Positions 36,690 through 46,033 of a stretch of DNA of 64,000 bases are shown here, piece by piece. A program made the position numbers and the translations under genes. The stretch is from an uncultured Aquimarina sp. (GTDB taxonomy: Bacteria > Bacteroidota > Bacteroidia > Flavobacteriales > Flavobacteriaceae): positions 186,001 to 250,000 of the forward strand of contig CANMTP010000006.1 of NCBI GenBank assembly GCA_947500845.1, written 5' to 3'. The notes under the pieces were generated by a model, which worked only from the letters and a program-made list of their open reading frames with translations, did not search any database and was not told the DNA's origin. Each line of letters opens with the position of its first letter. The stretch's first letter is position 1.

Positions 36690-36804
36690 AAGATTTTAGA
36701 TCTGGTACCGAGATTTTTAAATACTGTATTATACTACTACAGTCATATCATCAAGCCGTAGCATTAATCTTTTGAGCCCTGAAAGGTTTTGAACCCGAAA
36801 ACTA
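36690..36804 (-). repeat. Repeat family 1, copy B (3' of the DUF427 gene)
   Basis: It shares TACTGTATTATA (36722-36733), AGATTTTAGATCTGGTACC-like flank, CATATCATCA, CGTAGCAT and the terminal GTTTTGA-AAAAC hairpin with copies at 31361 and 45393. ACTGTA (36724) and TACAGT make an internal palindrome. It ends 59 bases from the 3' end of a minus-strand gene, in the same orientation as the other copies. Confidence 0.7.
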
Positions 36805-36862
36805 TCCACGTTATCTATCATTCTATTAAACTATAGATCATATACGCTGTAACAAATCTATC

Positions 36863-37432
36863 CTACCAATGTTCGGTTCCCGGTGCTCCTTTAAAAGGTC
36901 CAACCAGGTCTGGAGTGATCCATCCTGCATAAAATTGGCTGGATTGCGCCTCTACTTGTTTTCCATCAATATAACATTCAAGATGCTGCGGATAGAACGC
37001 TAAATAATCTTTTAATGCTGAAAATTCTGGAAAAGGATTTGGATATGACCAGGCCACAGGCAGATTGTTAAAGGATTTCAAAGTAAAGTACACCGCATTC
37101 CCCTTCCATTCACACATCGAAGTTTTGTTGGGTATACTAACGAACATATTCATGTTGATATCACGCATAGGGATATAATATGTTGGTGGACTAGCGGTCT
37201 CAAGGACTGCAAGCGCATCACGAGAATGTGCGATCCCTGTACCCTTATGACTGACCATTACCGGTTTGCTCACTTTTTCGATAATTGGAGGGCGCGGAAA
37301 ATCCCAAACAGATCGTTGTCCTTCCCTTGGTGCTATTGCAAATGGCGGTCTTTTATTACCGGTGTTACTCCAACTTTCACGAGCCTTTTGCAACCAATTG
37401 CTGGTCGTTTTTCTTTTTTTGTTTGAGTCCAT
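36863..37432 (-). CDS. DUF427-domain protein
   Basis: The 189-aa protein has a basic, unstructured N-terminus (MDSNKKRKTTSNWLQKARE), then a DUF427 domain over about 75-189 with SMCEWKGNAVYFTL, AWSYPNPFPEF, LKDYLAFYP, YIDGKQVEA and FYAGWITPDLVGPFKG. The family is small, beta-rich and widespread, without an assigned biochemical role. The start is an ATG at 37432. A different frame upstream (from 37566) encodes a signal-peptide-like sequence and runs into this gene across an A7 run, so a frameshifted longer protein is possible but not favoured. It ends the repeat-rich island. Confidence 0.8.
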   Translation of the reverse strand: MDSNKKRKTTSNWLQKARESWSNTGNKRPPFAIAPREGQRSVWDFPRPPIIEKVSKPVMVSHKGTGIAHSRDALAVLETASPPTYYIPMRDINMNMFVSIPNKTSMCEWKGNAVYFTLKSFNNLPVAWSYPNPFPEFSALKDYLAFYPQHLECYIDGKQVEAQSSQFYAGWITPDLVGPFKGAPGTEHW

Positions 37433-37671
37433 TTAGTATTATTTTCAGAGGTTAGCTCGCTTGTCGTAATTGCTTCGGTATAATTTTCAATTTCATTAGT
37501 TAAATTTTGACAAGCTGAATATGCATTAAAGATAAGGAATACTATACAGACATCTTTCAAAGGCATTTAAATGAATTTTGGTTGCACATAGAATTTATAT
37601 ATATGAAACAATAGCGATTTGAATTACAGTTAATTTACTTTTTTTTACACTTTTTAATTACTTGTAATCTA

Positions 37672-40215
37672 CTACCCTACTTTCCGCAATATTTCCAAAG
37701 GTGGGCTTTGTAGCACACTTTTAATATTACTTAAGCCAATAGCCAATACCAAAATCACGATACCTGGCAAAAACAGTACGAATGGAATGCCTGAAGGCAC
37801 AAACGGTTCTTCGAACAGCAATGTGGCCAACAATTGACTACTAATTAATGACAATAGGATCCCTGCCAGGCTCCCCAATATTCCCAAAAACAAATATTCA
37901 AGTGCTGTGATGCGAAGGATCTGTTTACTCCTTGCCCCTAGTGTACGTAATAATACACTCTCTTTAATACGTTGGTATTTACTGGTGCGTACCGAACCTA
38001 TCAATACGATAAGACCAGTAAGAATGCTAAAGAAAGCCATAAAATTGATAACCCAGGAGATCTTTTCTAAGATGTCTTTGATGACCGTATATATCTGCCG
38101 AAGATCGAAGACTGTGACATTTGGGAATTTATGAACCAGCTCGCGTTGTAAGGCTGCCGACCTGGCATTATCGGATACATGAGTCGTGAGCACATGAAAT
38201 TGCGGCGCTTGTTCTAGTACCCCTTTAGGAAAAACGATCATAAAATTCAATTGTAGCCTTGTCCAGTCTACTTTTCTAATACTTCCTACGGTGGTTGGCA
38301 TCAATACCCCTTGTACATTAAAGACAATAGGATCCCCTACTCCAATTTTGGCATCTTCAGCAAGACTTTCTGAGATAGAGATCTCAACTGCTTCCCCTGG
38401 TTTGACCTCCTCCACCCAACTTCCTTCTTTAACAGATTCTGAAGCGATGAGCGAATCACGAAAGGTTGTTCTAAATTCATGATTCAACACCCATTCATTG
38501 ATCGTTGAACTTGTATCTTTTCGAATTTCGTTAACCAATTTTCCTTTGATGCTGTGCATGCGCATGGTAACAATCGACAGGTTATCGATGACTTCCGAGT
38601 CTGTAAGCTTAATGCTCGCAACTACGTCCTCCCGTTGCTCAGGCTGCACATCTACCAGGATAATATTGGCATTGTCCGGACCGTTGTCCAGCGCAGTTTT
38701 TGCCAACAGTATGTCTTTTGTAAAATATAAGGTGCTGATCAAAAAGGTGCCCAGGCCTATGGCAAAGATGAGTACCGTAGTCTGATTATTGGGCCGAAAG
38801 AGATTTAATAGACTTGTTCGAGCGGTAAATCCCCAAGCTGTAGGGAAATAGCTCTTGATTGCCCTGATAAATAAAGCAGAGATACCAGCAAGGATAGCGA
38901 AGGTGACAAAAATACCCACGACAAAGACTAAGGCAAATAGCCATTCCTTAAAAATCCAAAGAGAAAACAAAAGGATAAAAAGTAAGATCGCTCCAAAGGT
39001 AAATATTCGTGCTTTTTTGGACTGTACCGGTTGCTCTTCGGATACCCGCAATACTTCTAATGGTGAAACATACCAGGTACCGAGCAAGGGCAGCAATGCA
39101 AACAGTACCGGCATAAAAACACCGAGCAATAACCCCATAAAAATTGGCGGTAGACTAATCGACATTTGAACATCGAAGGGTAAAAATTCCTCTAAAAGAA
39201 ATGGAAGTGCCTGTTGGAGTCCTACACCTAATACCGTACCTGCAACGCCTCCAATGAAGCCCATTGCCGCAATCTGTATCAGGAAGATTAAGAAGGTCTG
39301 TTTTCTACTGGCTCCCAAACATTTTAAAATGGCAACATCGGTTAATTTCTCCTTGATATAAATATGAACAGAACTGGCAATACCGATGCAACCCAATAGC
39401 AAGGCAATAAACGCTGCCAAATTGAGAAATTTATCCAGATTTCCATAACTACGTCCTATTTGCCGACTGGTACTGGTATGGGTATCGAGGTCTGCATTTT
39501 CGGCATCCAGGACGGGATCTAAGGTCTCCTCTAATTGGTCTAAGTCTATATCTGGCGCAACAAAAAAATATTGATATTCCTTTCTACTGCCTAATTGTAG
39601 CAGTTCCGTCTGTTCTACAAATCGAAAAGGAATAAGCACAGTTGGAGCAACAGCCGTCGAGATCCCCGAACGGCCAGGCATTGAATGAATAGCACCTGTT
39701 ATAGGCAGCGTAATTACCCCTAACTTGATCGAATCACCAGGCTTTATGTCGTATTGCAACATTAAGGTAGCATCTACTAACGCTCCTCCTTTTTGTTGAT
39801 ACTCAGCAGCTGCAACCGCAGGTTTAGTCTCCAAGGTTCCGTAGAACGGGAAGTTGCCTTGCATACCGCGTACTTGTACCAGTTTGGCAGCTCCATTTTT
39901 TGGAAATGCCGCCATAGACGGAAAGTTGACTTCATGGGCATCTGCTCCTAAAGAGTCGATGATGGCCTGAACTCTATCGTTAGGAAGTTGCCGGCTATCA
40001 ATAATAAAATCAGCTCCTATTAACACTTTGGATTGACGCGCGATATTCTGTTGCACATTTTCGCTGAATAATTGTATTGAAACTACAGCAGCAATACCAA
40101 GAATGATCGACGCCATGAATAGCAATAGCCTTGAAATACTGGCTCTTCCATCACGCCATGCCATCTTTAGTAGCCAGGAGATACCAACTTTTGAATATGA
40201 ATGCTTCTTCATCAC
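37672..40215 (-). CDS. ABC transporter permease, YbbP/FtsX type
   Basis: The 847-aa protein has an N-terminal membrane helix, a large periplasmic domain (about 50-250), three helices at 260-385 with an FtsX-type core, a further pair of helices at about 405-460, a second periplasmic domain and a final FtsX-like helix set (about 710-845). This duplicated 10-TM layout is that of YbbP-like permeases. It overlaps the ATP-binding gene by 4 bases. With the TesA-like esterase across the divergent gap, the set mirrors the E. coli ybbA-ybbP-tesA locus. It probably exports or extracts a lipophilic compound. The substrate is not established. Confidence 0.88.
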   Translation of the reverse strand: MMKKHSYSKVGISWLLKMAWRDGRASISRLLLFMASIILGIAAVVSIQLFSENVQQNIARQSKVLIGADFIIDSRQLPNDRVQAIIDSLGADAHEVNFPSMAAFPKNGAAKLVQVRGMQGNFPFYGTLETKPAVAAAEYQQKGGALVDATLMLQYDIKPGDSIKLGVITLPITGAIHSMPGRSGISTAVAPTVLIPFRFVEQTELLQLGSRKEYQYFFVAPDIDLDQLEETLDPVLDAENADLDTHTSTSRQIGRSYGNLDKFLNLAAFIALLLGCIGIASSVHIYIKEKLTDVAILKCLGASRKQTFLIFLIQIAAMGFIGGVAGTVLGVGLQQALPFLLEEFLPFDVQMSISLPPIFMGLLLGVFMPVLFALLPLLGTWYVSPLEVLRVSEEQPVQSKKARIFTFGAILLFILLFSLWIFKEWLFALVFVVGIFVTFAILAGISALFIRAIKSYFPTAWGFTARTSLLNLFRPNNQTTVLIFAIGLGTFLISTLYFTKDILLAKTALDNGPDNANIILVDVQPEQREDVVASIKLTDSEVIDNLSIVTMRMHSIKGKLVNEIRKDTSSTINEWVLNHEFRTTFRDSLIASESVKEGSWVEEVKPGEAVEISISESLAEDAKIGVGDPIVFNVQGVLMPTTVGSIRKVDWTRLQLNFMIVFPKGVLEQAPQFHVLTTHVSDNARSAALQRELVHKFPNVTVFDLRQIYTVIKDILEKISWVINFMAFFSILTGLIVLIGSVRTSKYQRIKESVLLRTLGARSKQILRITALEYLFLGILGSLAGILLSLISSQLLATLLFEEPFVPSGIPFVLFLPGIVILVLAIGLSNIKSVLQSPPLEILRKVG

Positions 40216-40913
40216 TGTGATAGGGTTCTCTCGTTAGCAATTATTTTTCCACCTTTTAATCGAAGGATCTGTTGTGTTCTGTTTGCAAGGTCGAGATCGT
40301 GAGAGATAATTACTAACGTAGTTCCGGCTTCCTTATTCAACTCAAGAAGGAGCTGTATTACCTTTTCGCCGGTCTCCTCATCTAAATTCCCAGTAGGCTC
40401 ATCGGCAAATAAGATAGAAGGTGAATTTGAAAAGGCCCTGGCCAGAGCCACGCGTTGCTGCTCTCCACCTGATAATTGCGAAGGATAGTGATGAAAGCGA
40501 TCCGCGAGTCCTACCTTTTTGAGTAATTCCATACCCTTTTTAGTGGCATTCTTAACTCCTTGTAACTCCAGGGGTACTATTACATTCTCTAGTGCAGTCA
40601 ATGTAGGTAACAATTGAAAATCCTGAAATATAAATCCCACCTCTTTATTTCTTAATTGTGCACGTTCATCTTCATCCAGTTCTTGCAGATTATGGCCGCA
40701 TAGTTCAACAGTGCCCGAATCTTGGTGATCCAATCCGGCACAAAGTCCAAGTAAAGTGGTTTTACCACTCCCAGAGGGCCCTACAATAGAAAATGTAGCT
40801 CCTTTTTCAACCTCAAACGAGATATCGTGTAAAACCTTAAGTTTTTTTGAACCACTGCTATAAGTTTTCTCTAGCTCACGAATCTTTAATATCTTTGGCA
40901 TATTGATTTTCAA
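40212..40913 (-). CDS. ABC transporter ATP-binding protein, YbbA/LolD type
   Basis: The 233-aa protein has all ABC ATPase motifs: Walker A GPSGSGKTT, Q-loop GFIFQDFQLLPTLTA, signature LSGGEQQRVALARAF, Walker B ILFADEPTGNLD and the switch histidine in VIISHD. The QDFQLLPTLTA pattern places it in the LolD/MacB/YbbA group that works with FtsX-fold permeases. It overlaps the permease start by 4 bases (ATGA) and is 15 bases from the divergent esterase gene, so the promoters of both must overlap within a very short gap. Confidence 0.93.
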   Translation of the reverse strand: MKINMPKILKIRELEKTYSSGSKKLKVLHDISFEVEKGATFSIVGPSGSGKTTLLGLCAGLDHQDSGTVELCGHNLQELDEDERAQLRNKEVGFIFQDFQLLPTLTALENVIVPLELQGVKNATKKGMELLKKVGLADRFHHYPSQLSGGEQQRVALARAFSNSPSILFADEPTGNLDEETGEKVIQLLLELNKEAGTTLVIISHDLDLANRTQQILRLKGGKIIANERTLSQ

Positions 40914-40928
40914 TTAATTCTATAGGAA

Positions 40929-41675
40929 ATGCTAAGCATGAAAAGTAAGCAAATGGTTTCAAATTTAAATAGTGGTAATAGGCAGATTTCCTTAAAGTTT
41001 TGTTATTTTTTAGTCTTTAGTTTGCTACTATCTTGCGGAGAGAATAACGTTAAAAAAGTAACAAGTATCCAGAAAAAGACCGTTGAAAATAGTAACGATA
41101 CCATTCAAGAATCTGGCACAACAAAGATCATTCTTTGTTTTGGGGATAGTTTGACTGCCGGCTACGGACTAGATGATATTGATGATGCATATCCCGCCAT
41201 ACTTCAGTCAAGGCTAGACTCATTAGGTTTACAGTACACAGTCATCAATTCGGGACTAAGCGGAGAAACTACAGCCGGAGGAAGAAGCCGCATAGGTTGG
41301 GTACTCAATCAGAAAGTCGATATCTTTATATTAGAGTTAGGCGCCAATGACGGATTACGTGGGGTTCCTTTAACTGAAACTCGAGAGAACCTTCAGGCTA
41401 TTATCGATGCGGTACGAAGCAAAAATTCTGAAACTAAGATTATTTTAGCCGGTATGCAGTTACCCCCTAATATGGGACCTGAGTATATTACAGAATTCAG
41501 AGCTATTTTTCCTGAGTTGGCCCAGAAGAACAATCTAGAACTCATACCCTTTCTTTTAGAAGATGTTGGTGGCATCGCAGCACTGAATCAGGCCGATGGC
41601 ATCCACCCTACTGCCGAGGGACAAAAGATCCTTGCCAATAATGTGTGGGCCGTTTTAGAAAAGGTCGTAAAATAA
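40929..41675 (+). CDS. Arylesterase / TesA-like SGNH lipoprotein
   Basis: The 248-aa protein has a lipoprotein signal (VFSLLLSCGEN). The SGNH blocks follow: FGDSLTAGYGLDD with the nucleophilic serine, GLSGETTAGG, LELGANDGLRG, and the catalytic Asp/His in DGIHPTAEG. It belongs to the TesA/arylesterase group of thioesterase-lysophospholipases of the periplasm. Start codons at 40929 and two downstream ATGs are possible; the signal peptide fits any of them. It is divergent from the YbbA/YbbP-like genes, matching the classic tesA-ybbA arrangement. Activity on lipid or aryl esters is likely. Confidence 0.9.
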   Translation: MLSMKSKQMVSNLNSGNRQISLKFCYFLVFSLLLSCGENNVKKVTSIQKKTVENSNDTIQESGTTKIILCFGDSLTAGYGLDDIDDAYPAILQSRLDSLGLQYTVINSGLSGETTAGGRSRIGWVLNQKVDIFILELGANDGLRGVPLTETRENLQAIIDAVRSKNSETKIILAGMQLPPNMGPEYITEFRAIFPELAQKNNLELIPFLLEDVGGIAALNQADGIHPTAEGQKILANNVWAVLEKVVK

Positions 41676-41852
41676 AAAGGTCAGGTTTAATATTGTCATT
41701 TGCTTATCGCTTCTGAAGGTATAAGCTAAGTATTAGATAAAACTTTGTTTGATATATTATGGAGAGGTTTTCCAAATATTGAATTCTCAAAGATTACCTA
41801 TACATTTGATTGCCTTACAAAAATTTTAGTGGCTTGATTAATAGAATAAAAA

Positions 41853-41880
41853 AGCGACCCTTGCAGAGTCGCTAAAGACT
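41853..41880 (-). terminator. Terminator downstream of the disabled GG-leader gene
   Basis: AGCGAC (41853-41858) and GTCGCT (41868-41873) form a stem; on the minus strand a T run follows. This supports that the small gene just before it (41880-42101, minus) was once transcribed. Confidence 0.6.
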
Positions 41881-42101
41881 TATTGTTCTTCTAAACTGCC
41901 GCTGCATCCACTCAACCGCATACAGTAATCAAAATAGTCCCAGTTACCACTACACTTATCCCAAGCATAATAACAATCCAATCCCCCGCTAATGGTACTC
42001 TGTTCTGATCTGTTCAGAATTTTGGCCTCTTTAAAAATAGTTTTCTATTCCGTTTTACTAAGTAACTTAGTTCCTTTTAAATTTAAAATAGATTTTTTCA
42101 T
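41880..42101 (-). pseudogene. GG-leader peptide precursor with in-frame stop
   Basis: An ATG at 42101 opens MKKSILNLKGTKLLSKTE, the N-terminus typical of Bacteroidota double-glycine-leader peptides. A TAG (42045-42047) then interrupts the frame; in relatives a glutamine (CAG) stands there. Reading on, the same frame continues through NRSEQSTISGG and a cysteine-rich core (LDCYYAWDKCSGNWDYFDYC, then SGCSG) to a TAA at 41880, 73 positions in all. The leader seems duplicated (KTE-KTIF and RSEQSTIS). A terminator follows. It looks like a recently inactivated secreted peptide gene; no peptidase-type exporter is near. The rest of 41676-42587 shows no other gene. Confidence 0.6.
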
Positions 42102-42535
42102 GCTAAGTGAATTAAAAATTAGTAGATGTATGCTTACTTTCTTGACATTTCGGCATTCGTCTTTAACTTATGTACATAAATTTTTAAATTGTTACTATAT
42201 TAATTTACGCTTTTTGGAAATTATTTCTAAAAATCATTTATTAAACTCGTGTATGAAATAGAGCTTCCTGTTAAATCGAATATTTTGTACTATGGAATTA
42301 GATTTGAAGATTGCGTTATAGAAAAAGGCTGACGCGGCATTTAAACCACCTGAATTTTGTCATCTTGAAAATTAATATTCCAAACAAGCATGATATATGT
42401 GTAGCTATCTTATTATCTCAAATCTAAACGCATGATGAGTTCGAGCAATGTTGGACTACAACAGTTATATCAACATGTATCAGAAATCATTTGCGCTATT
42501 CTAAGGTAATTTCAAACTTACAAAAAGAACAATAA

Positions 42536-42567
42536 AAAAGCCCATAACTGGTAGTTATGAGCTTTTT
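42536..42567 (-). terminator. Terminator of the cold-shock gene
   Basis: AGCCCATAACT and AGTTATGAGCT pair (one mismatch); on the minus strand a T6 run follows. It lies about 20 bases after the cold-shock stop codon. Confidence 0.8.
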
Positions 42568-42587
42568 AATAACTTGAAAATATATGC

Positions 42588-42779
42588 TTAGATAACTTTT
42601 ACGTTAACTGCGTTTAATCCCTTGTTGCCTTCTTGTAGATCAAATTCTACCTCGTCGCCTTCACGAACTTCGTCTACCAATCCAGAAATGTGCACAAAAT
42701 GATCTTTGTCGGCACCTTCTTCGGTGATAAATCCAAAACCTTTAGCTTCATTGAAGAATTTTACTGTTCCTTTATTCAT
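42588..42779 (-). CDS. Cold-shock protein, CspA family
   Basis: The start at 42779 gives a 63-aa protein, MNKGTVKFFNEAKGFGFITE, the standard CspA beginning; a longer frame to 42848 only adds unrelated residues. RNP1 (KGFGFI) and RNP2 (HFVHIS) are present. It binds single-stranded RNA or DNA and prevents secondary structure. The stretch before the start is AT-rich and unusually long without coding sequence (42849-43124), consistent with a regulatory 5' leader as in other csp genes. A strong terminator follows. Confidence 0.95.
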   Translation of the reverse strand: MNKGTVKFFNEAKGFGFITEEGADKDHFVHISGLVDEVREGDEVEFDLQEGNKGLNAVNVKVI

Positions 42780-43124
42780 TGTAATATAATTAAATTTATT
42801 TAAATATTTGAATGGCAAAGGTGACTCTATTTTTTGGATATACAACAAATTAAATGACTTATTTTCAATTTATTACTAAATTAAGCTTCGTTACATGCTT
42901 ATCTCATCAAATGTGACTGTTGTGCAATACTGTATGTGTGAGGTACAAGAAATTTATCATGGTGTCATTAGCATGCTATAGTTGTATCAATTGAACACAA
43001 TCGAAGTTTTTAATACACTTACTATTAACTGTAAAAGTAATACTGTTAAATATTTTATAATTGTAGTAGAATGCAGAAATACAATTCTATTTTTGTTTAA
43101 AAATTATTAAAAACTATTAAACAA

Positions 43125-43865
43125 ATGAAAAGAATAATTTATCTTTTAGTTCTTACAGTATCAACGTCTACCTTTGGTCAGTCTACTATTAACGGTCTTT
43201 TAAAGGTAAAAAACGATGTGTATTTTGCGGATAGAGACAGCGCTTATGCCGATCCGTACTATGGTTTGAAAAAACTTATTTATGGCAATAAACGTTTTGC
43301 CGAAAACAAGAGTATCAATCCTCGACAAACCGATGCAGACCTAAAAAATAATGAATTAGGACAAAAACCTTTTGCAACGATTATTGGATGTGCTGATAGT
43401 CGGGTTCCAAACGAAATTATCTTTGATCAAGGAGTAGGAGATTTATTTATTACCAGAACCGCTGGACAAGTAATGGCAGAAGCATCATATGGTACCATAG
43501 AATATGCTACTGTAGCCTTGAATACTAAATTAATTGTGGTACTGGGTCATGAGAGTTGTGGTGCGGTAGATGCGGCCATGAAATTACCAGAAAATCCTCC
43601 CGGACATGTAGTAAGCTTAATTAATGCGATAAAGCCATCGGCTCTAAAGGCGAAAGCAGCAAATTTAGATGACACTAAAGAACTTGATTTTGCTGTACGA
43701 TCGAATGTGTTAGAACAAGTCAAATTATTGCGTAGTTTAGAGCCCATATTAAGTCGTGAATTTGATAAAGGTGAAGTTCTAATTGTGGGTGCAGTATATA
43801 ATCTTAGTTCGGGGAAGGTCGAATTTATAGAAGAAACCATTACCAGTCTCCCAAAATTCAAATAA
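43125..43865 (+). CDS. Exported beta-carbonic anhydrase
   Basis: The 246-aa protein has a signal peptide (LLVLTVSTSTFGQS) and a beta-class carbonic anhydrase domain. The zinc ligands are Cys89, His142 and Cys145 (CADSRVP and GHESCGAV), with the Asp91-Arg93 dyad. It interconverts CO2 and bicarbonate, here in the periplasm. Cytoplasmic forms lack the leader, so the periplasmic site is notable. The gene is 18 bases upstream of a DUF2490 gene on the same strand, making a probable two-gene unit. Confidence 0.93.
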   Translation: MKRIIYLLVLTVSTSTFGQSTINGLLKVKNDVYFADRDSAYADPYYGLKKLIYGNKRFAENKSINPRQTDADLKNNELGQKPFATIIGCADSRVPNEIIFDQGVGDLFITRTAGQVMAEASYGTIEYATVALNTKLIVVLGHESCGAVDAAMKLPENPPGHVVSLINAIKPSALKAKAANLDDTKELDFAVRSNVLEQVKLLRSLEPILSREFDKGEVLIVGAVYNLSSGKVEFIEETITSLPKFK

Positions 43866-43883
43866 AAATACAACATAAGATAT

Positions 43884-44582
43884 ATGAAAAAACGAATTGT
43901 ATTATTAATGCTATGCTTATTTTCTTTTACACTAAGCAAAGCACAATCTCCCGATGAAAATCAATTAGGTGCCTGGTATATGTATTTTTACAACATAAAC
44001 TTCAAAGAGTCTAATTGGGGAATACAGGGTGATTTTCAGTATCGGGACTGGCGGGGTCTTGGTGATCGCGAGCAATTACTTTTACGATCCGGTATCACCT
44101 ACTCTCCCGAGGATTCTGGTGTAAAATTTACTTTAGGTTTTGCGAATATAACTACGGGAAGATTTGGGGAAGATATCGATGCTCCTGTTTCTGAAAACCG
44201 TATCTACCAGGAAGCTCTCTTCTCAAATACGATTTTGAAACGCTTACTTCTTACGCATCGTTTTAGATATGAGCAGCGTTGGGTTGAAGATCAGGATTTC
44301 AGGACACGGTATCGCTATAATTTATTTTTGAACGTGCCTATAAATAATTCAACATTAGTAAAAAACACTTATTATGTAGCACTCTACAACGAAATTTTCA
44401 TTAATGGTGAACGCAAAATCGGTAATGATCGTGAAGTACAATTTTTCGATAGAAACAGAACGTACCTTGGCTTAGGATATGCTTTAAACAATACGTTGAG
44501 AATACAATTGGGTTGGATGGAGCAAACTACAGCAAACTGGCAAAAGGGACAGTTACAGTTTAGTCTACATCATACTTTTTGA
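43884..44582 (+). CDS. DUF2490 outer-membrane-type protein
   Basis: The 232-aa protein has a signal peptide (LMLCLFSFTLSKAQS) and a run of amphipathic strands: QLGAWYMYFYNINF, WGIQGDFQYRDW, LLLRSGITYSP, LLLTHRFRYEQRWV and a final QLQFSLHHTF ending in the aromatic residue typical of outer-membrane barrels. This is the DUF2490 pattern, of unknown function. It follows the carbonic anhydrase by 18 bases, so the two are likely co-expressed. A role as a porin for bicarbonate is only a guess from the pairing. Confidence 0.8.
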   Translation: MKKRIVLLMLCLFSFTLSKAQSPDENQLGAWYMYFYNINFKESNWGIQGDFQYRDWRGLGDREQLLLRSGITYSPEDSGVKFTLGFANITTGRFGEDIDAPVSENRIYQEALFSNTILKRLLLTHRFRYEQRWVEDQDFRTRYRYNLFLNVPINNSTLVKNTYYVALYNEIFINGERKIGNDREVQFFDRNRTYLGLGYALNNTLRIQLGWMEQTTANWQKGQLQFSLHHTF

Positions 44583-44662
44583 TTTGGCGTCTATCAAAGC
44601 AAATTTTGGCTCAGCTACAACACCGTAATTTTTAATTCAGTACACTCGTAATTAATGGAGTA

Positions 44663-44712
44663 CCCCCTGATATTCTAACAAGTTCAGAATACAGGGGGAA
44701 TTTGGTTTTTCA
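44663..44712 (+). terminator. Strong hairpin downstream of the DUF2490 gene
   Basis: CCCCCTGATATTCT (44663-44676) pairs with AGAATACAGGGGG (44686-44698) with one bulge, and a T-rich stretch (TTTGGTTTTT) follows. The remainder of 44583-44930 shows no gene. Confidence 0.6.
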
Positions 44713-44930
44713 ACAATTCTCCACTTAGAACAAAAAAATATCTCTAAGAATAGTAACTTCTTTTTATACTGTCTATCTATCTTTTCTCTATTTTTTTTCA
44801 AAAAATCGCTCCATATTTTCTACATCTTACATTGCTTGATAAGCCTGTCGCAAATGAATATCCTAATAAAAATTGGTGTTAATTATGATTAGTTTAAGAA
44901 AGAATATTGTATCTTTTATAAGCTGTAGAA

Positions 44931-45365
44931 ATGTTTAATTATACCAAAATAGTATTCATCGTTTTTGCACTTGTTGTGTTTTCAGCACGCACTTGTGTAC
45001 AGGATACTAGTACCTCTAGCTTAGAAGAGGAAAAGATTACAACCACAATAGAGACAAAAGCTGATAAAGCAAATACAGAAGCTTTCACCCCTATCAAAAG
45101 CTCATTTGAGGAGTGTTCAAAAATTACCCGGGGAGTCCTCATCACTCATTGTGGTAGTTGCCACCAAAGTTCTTTAAATTCGCATAAAGCGGGTGCTATC
45201 AAGTTTTTTGATCTGGATATGGGAACCCATTGGCACACTTCTTTATCGCAGGAAAACCTGCCGGGAATTGCCAGGCGTACCCAAAATAAAAGTACTATTA
45301 CCAAACACCAGAAAGAAGCAATTGCTACTTTCTTAAAGTTAAAGGACTTACAGTTGCAGAAATAG
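44931..45365 (+). CDS. Mono-haem c-type cytochrome-like exported protein
   Basis: The 144-aa protein has a signal sequence (FIVFALVVFSARTC) with a possible lipobox cysteine at 22, an acidic-Thr linker, and one haem-attachment motif CGSCHQS (CxxCH) near 76-82. The rest of the domain, FDLDMGTHWHTSLSQENLPG with KHQKEAIATFLKL at the end, has a methionine and histidines that could be the distal ligand. It resembles haem-binding domains found singly in Bacteroidota. Its redox partner is unknown. It stands alone, followed by repeat family 1 copy C. Confidence 0.65.
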   Translation: MFNYTKIVFIVFALVVFSARTCVQDTSTSSLEEEKITTTIETKADKANTEAFTPIKSSFEECSKITRGVLITHCGSCHQSSLNSHKAGAIKFFDLDMGTHWHTSLSQENLPGIARRTQNKSTITKHQKEAIATFLKLKDLQLQK

Positions 45366-45392
45366 ACTGCCGGAAATCAAATCTACATATAC

Positions 45393-45504
45393 ATTCTAAA
45401 ATCTAACACATAGATTTTTGGTTACTGTATTATAATACCACATTCATATGATCATGTGTTAGCATCAATCTTTAGAGCCTTAGAAGGCTTGTGAGCCAAA
45501 ACAC
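45393..45504 (-). repeat. Repeat family 1, copy C
   Basis: It contains TACTGTATTATA (45423-45434), CATATGATCATGT, GTTAGCAT and AGCCTTAGAAGGCTTGTGAG hairpin-like end, matching the copies at 31361 and 36690. It lies 26 bases 3' of the minus-strand channel remnant. Confidence 0.65.
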
Positions 45505-45529
45505 TGATGTAATTCATTCATTACATTTA

Positions 45530-45736
45530 TTATTTAGAGTTGTTGTAATTGATATATTTACGCACTACGATGGCCGTAAGAATCACCAAATAAAACTGCC
45601 CCAGCATCCCTATCAAGATTGCCGCTTTCTGAGCTAGCGAGCTTATCGGAACAATGTCACCATAGCCAATAGTCATCAGAGTGATGTAGCTATACAGAAA
45701 CAATTCAAATCGAGATGGATATGTCTTATTGAGCAT
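45530..45736 (-). pseudogene. Potassium-channel C-terminal remnant
   Basis: The 68-aa frame begins at an ATG close after a stop (TAA). It holds only a pore region with the selectivity filter TIGYGD (LMTIGYGDIVPISSLA) and the final membrane helix (AAILIGMLGQFYLVILTAIVV). A two-helix K+ channel needs an outer helix before the pore, which is missing; no matching sequence was recognised upstream. It looks like a truncated gene. Function as a single-helix pore is unlikely. Confidence 0.6.
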
Positions 45737-46033
45737 TTGTATGATTTCAAAAGCTTATAATAAAATTAATAATTTAAACAATCTATTTATGATAGACCCG
45801 ATAATTGACAAGAATTGTTTTCATTTTCATTTAAAAGTGTCTTGAACGTAATTTTTCATAAGTTTTACATACAAACAAGGATTGTTTTTATTTCAATATC
45901 TCATTAAATAGTTAGGGTTAATTTTATACACTTGCAATCACATACTACCTATTATATGAATATGAAGCAATTACAAAAGCGATCTTTTTATGTATTTAAC
46001 AATCTGAATATTAAATAATTAAAATAATTTATG

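Noticed and set aside
37333-37566. 77-aa frame with a signal-like N-terminus upstream of and overlapping the DUF427 gene
   Set aside because: Its second half is the DUF427 gene read in another frame. An A7 run could hide a frameshift joining them, but DUF427 proteins normally lack signal peptides.
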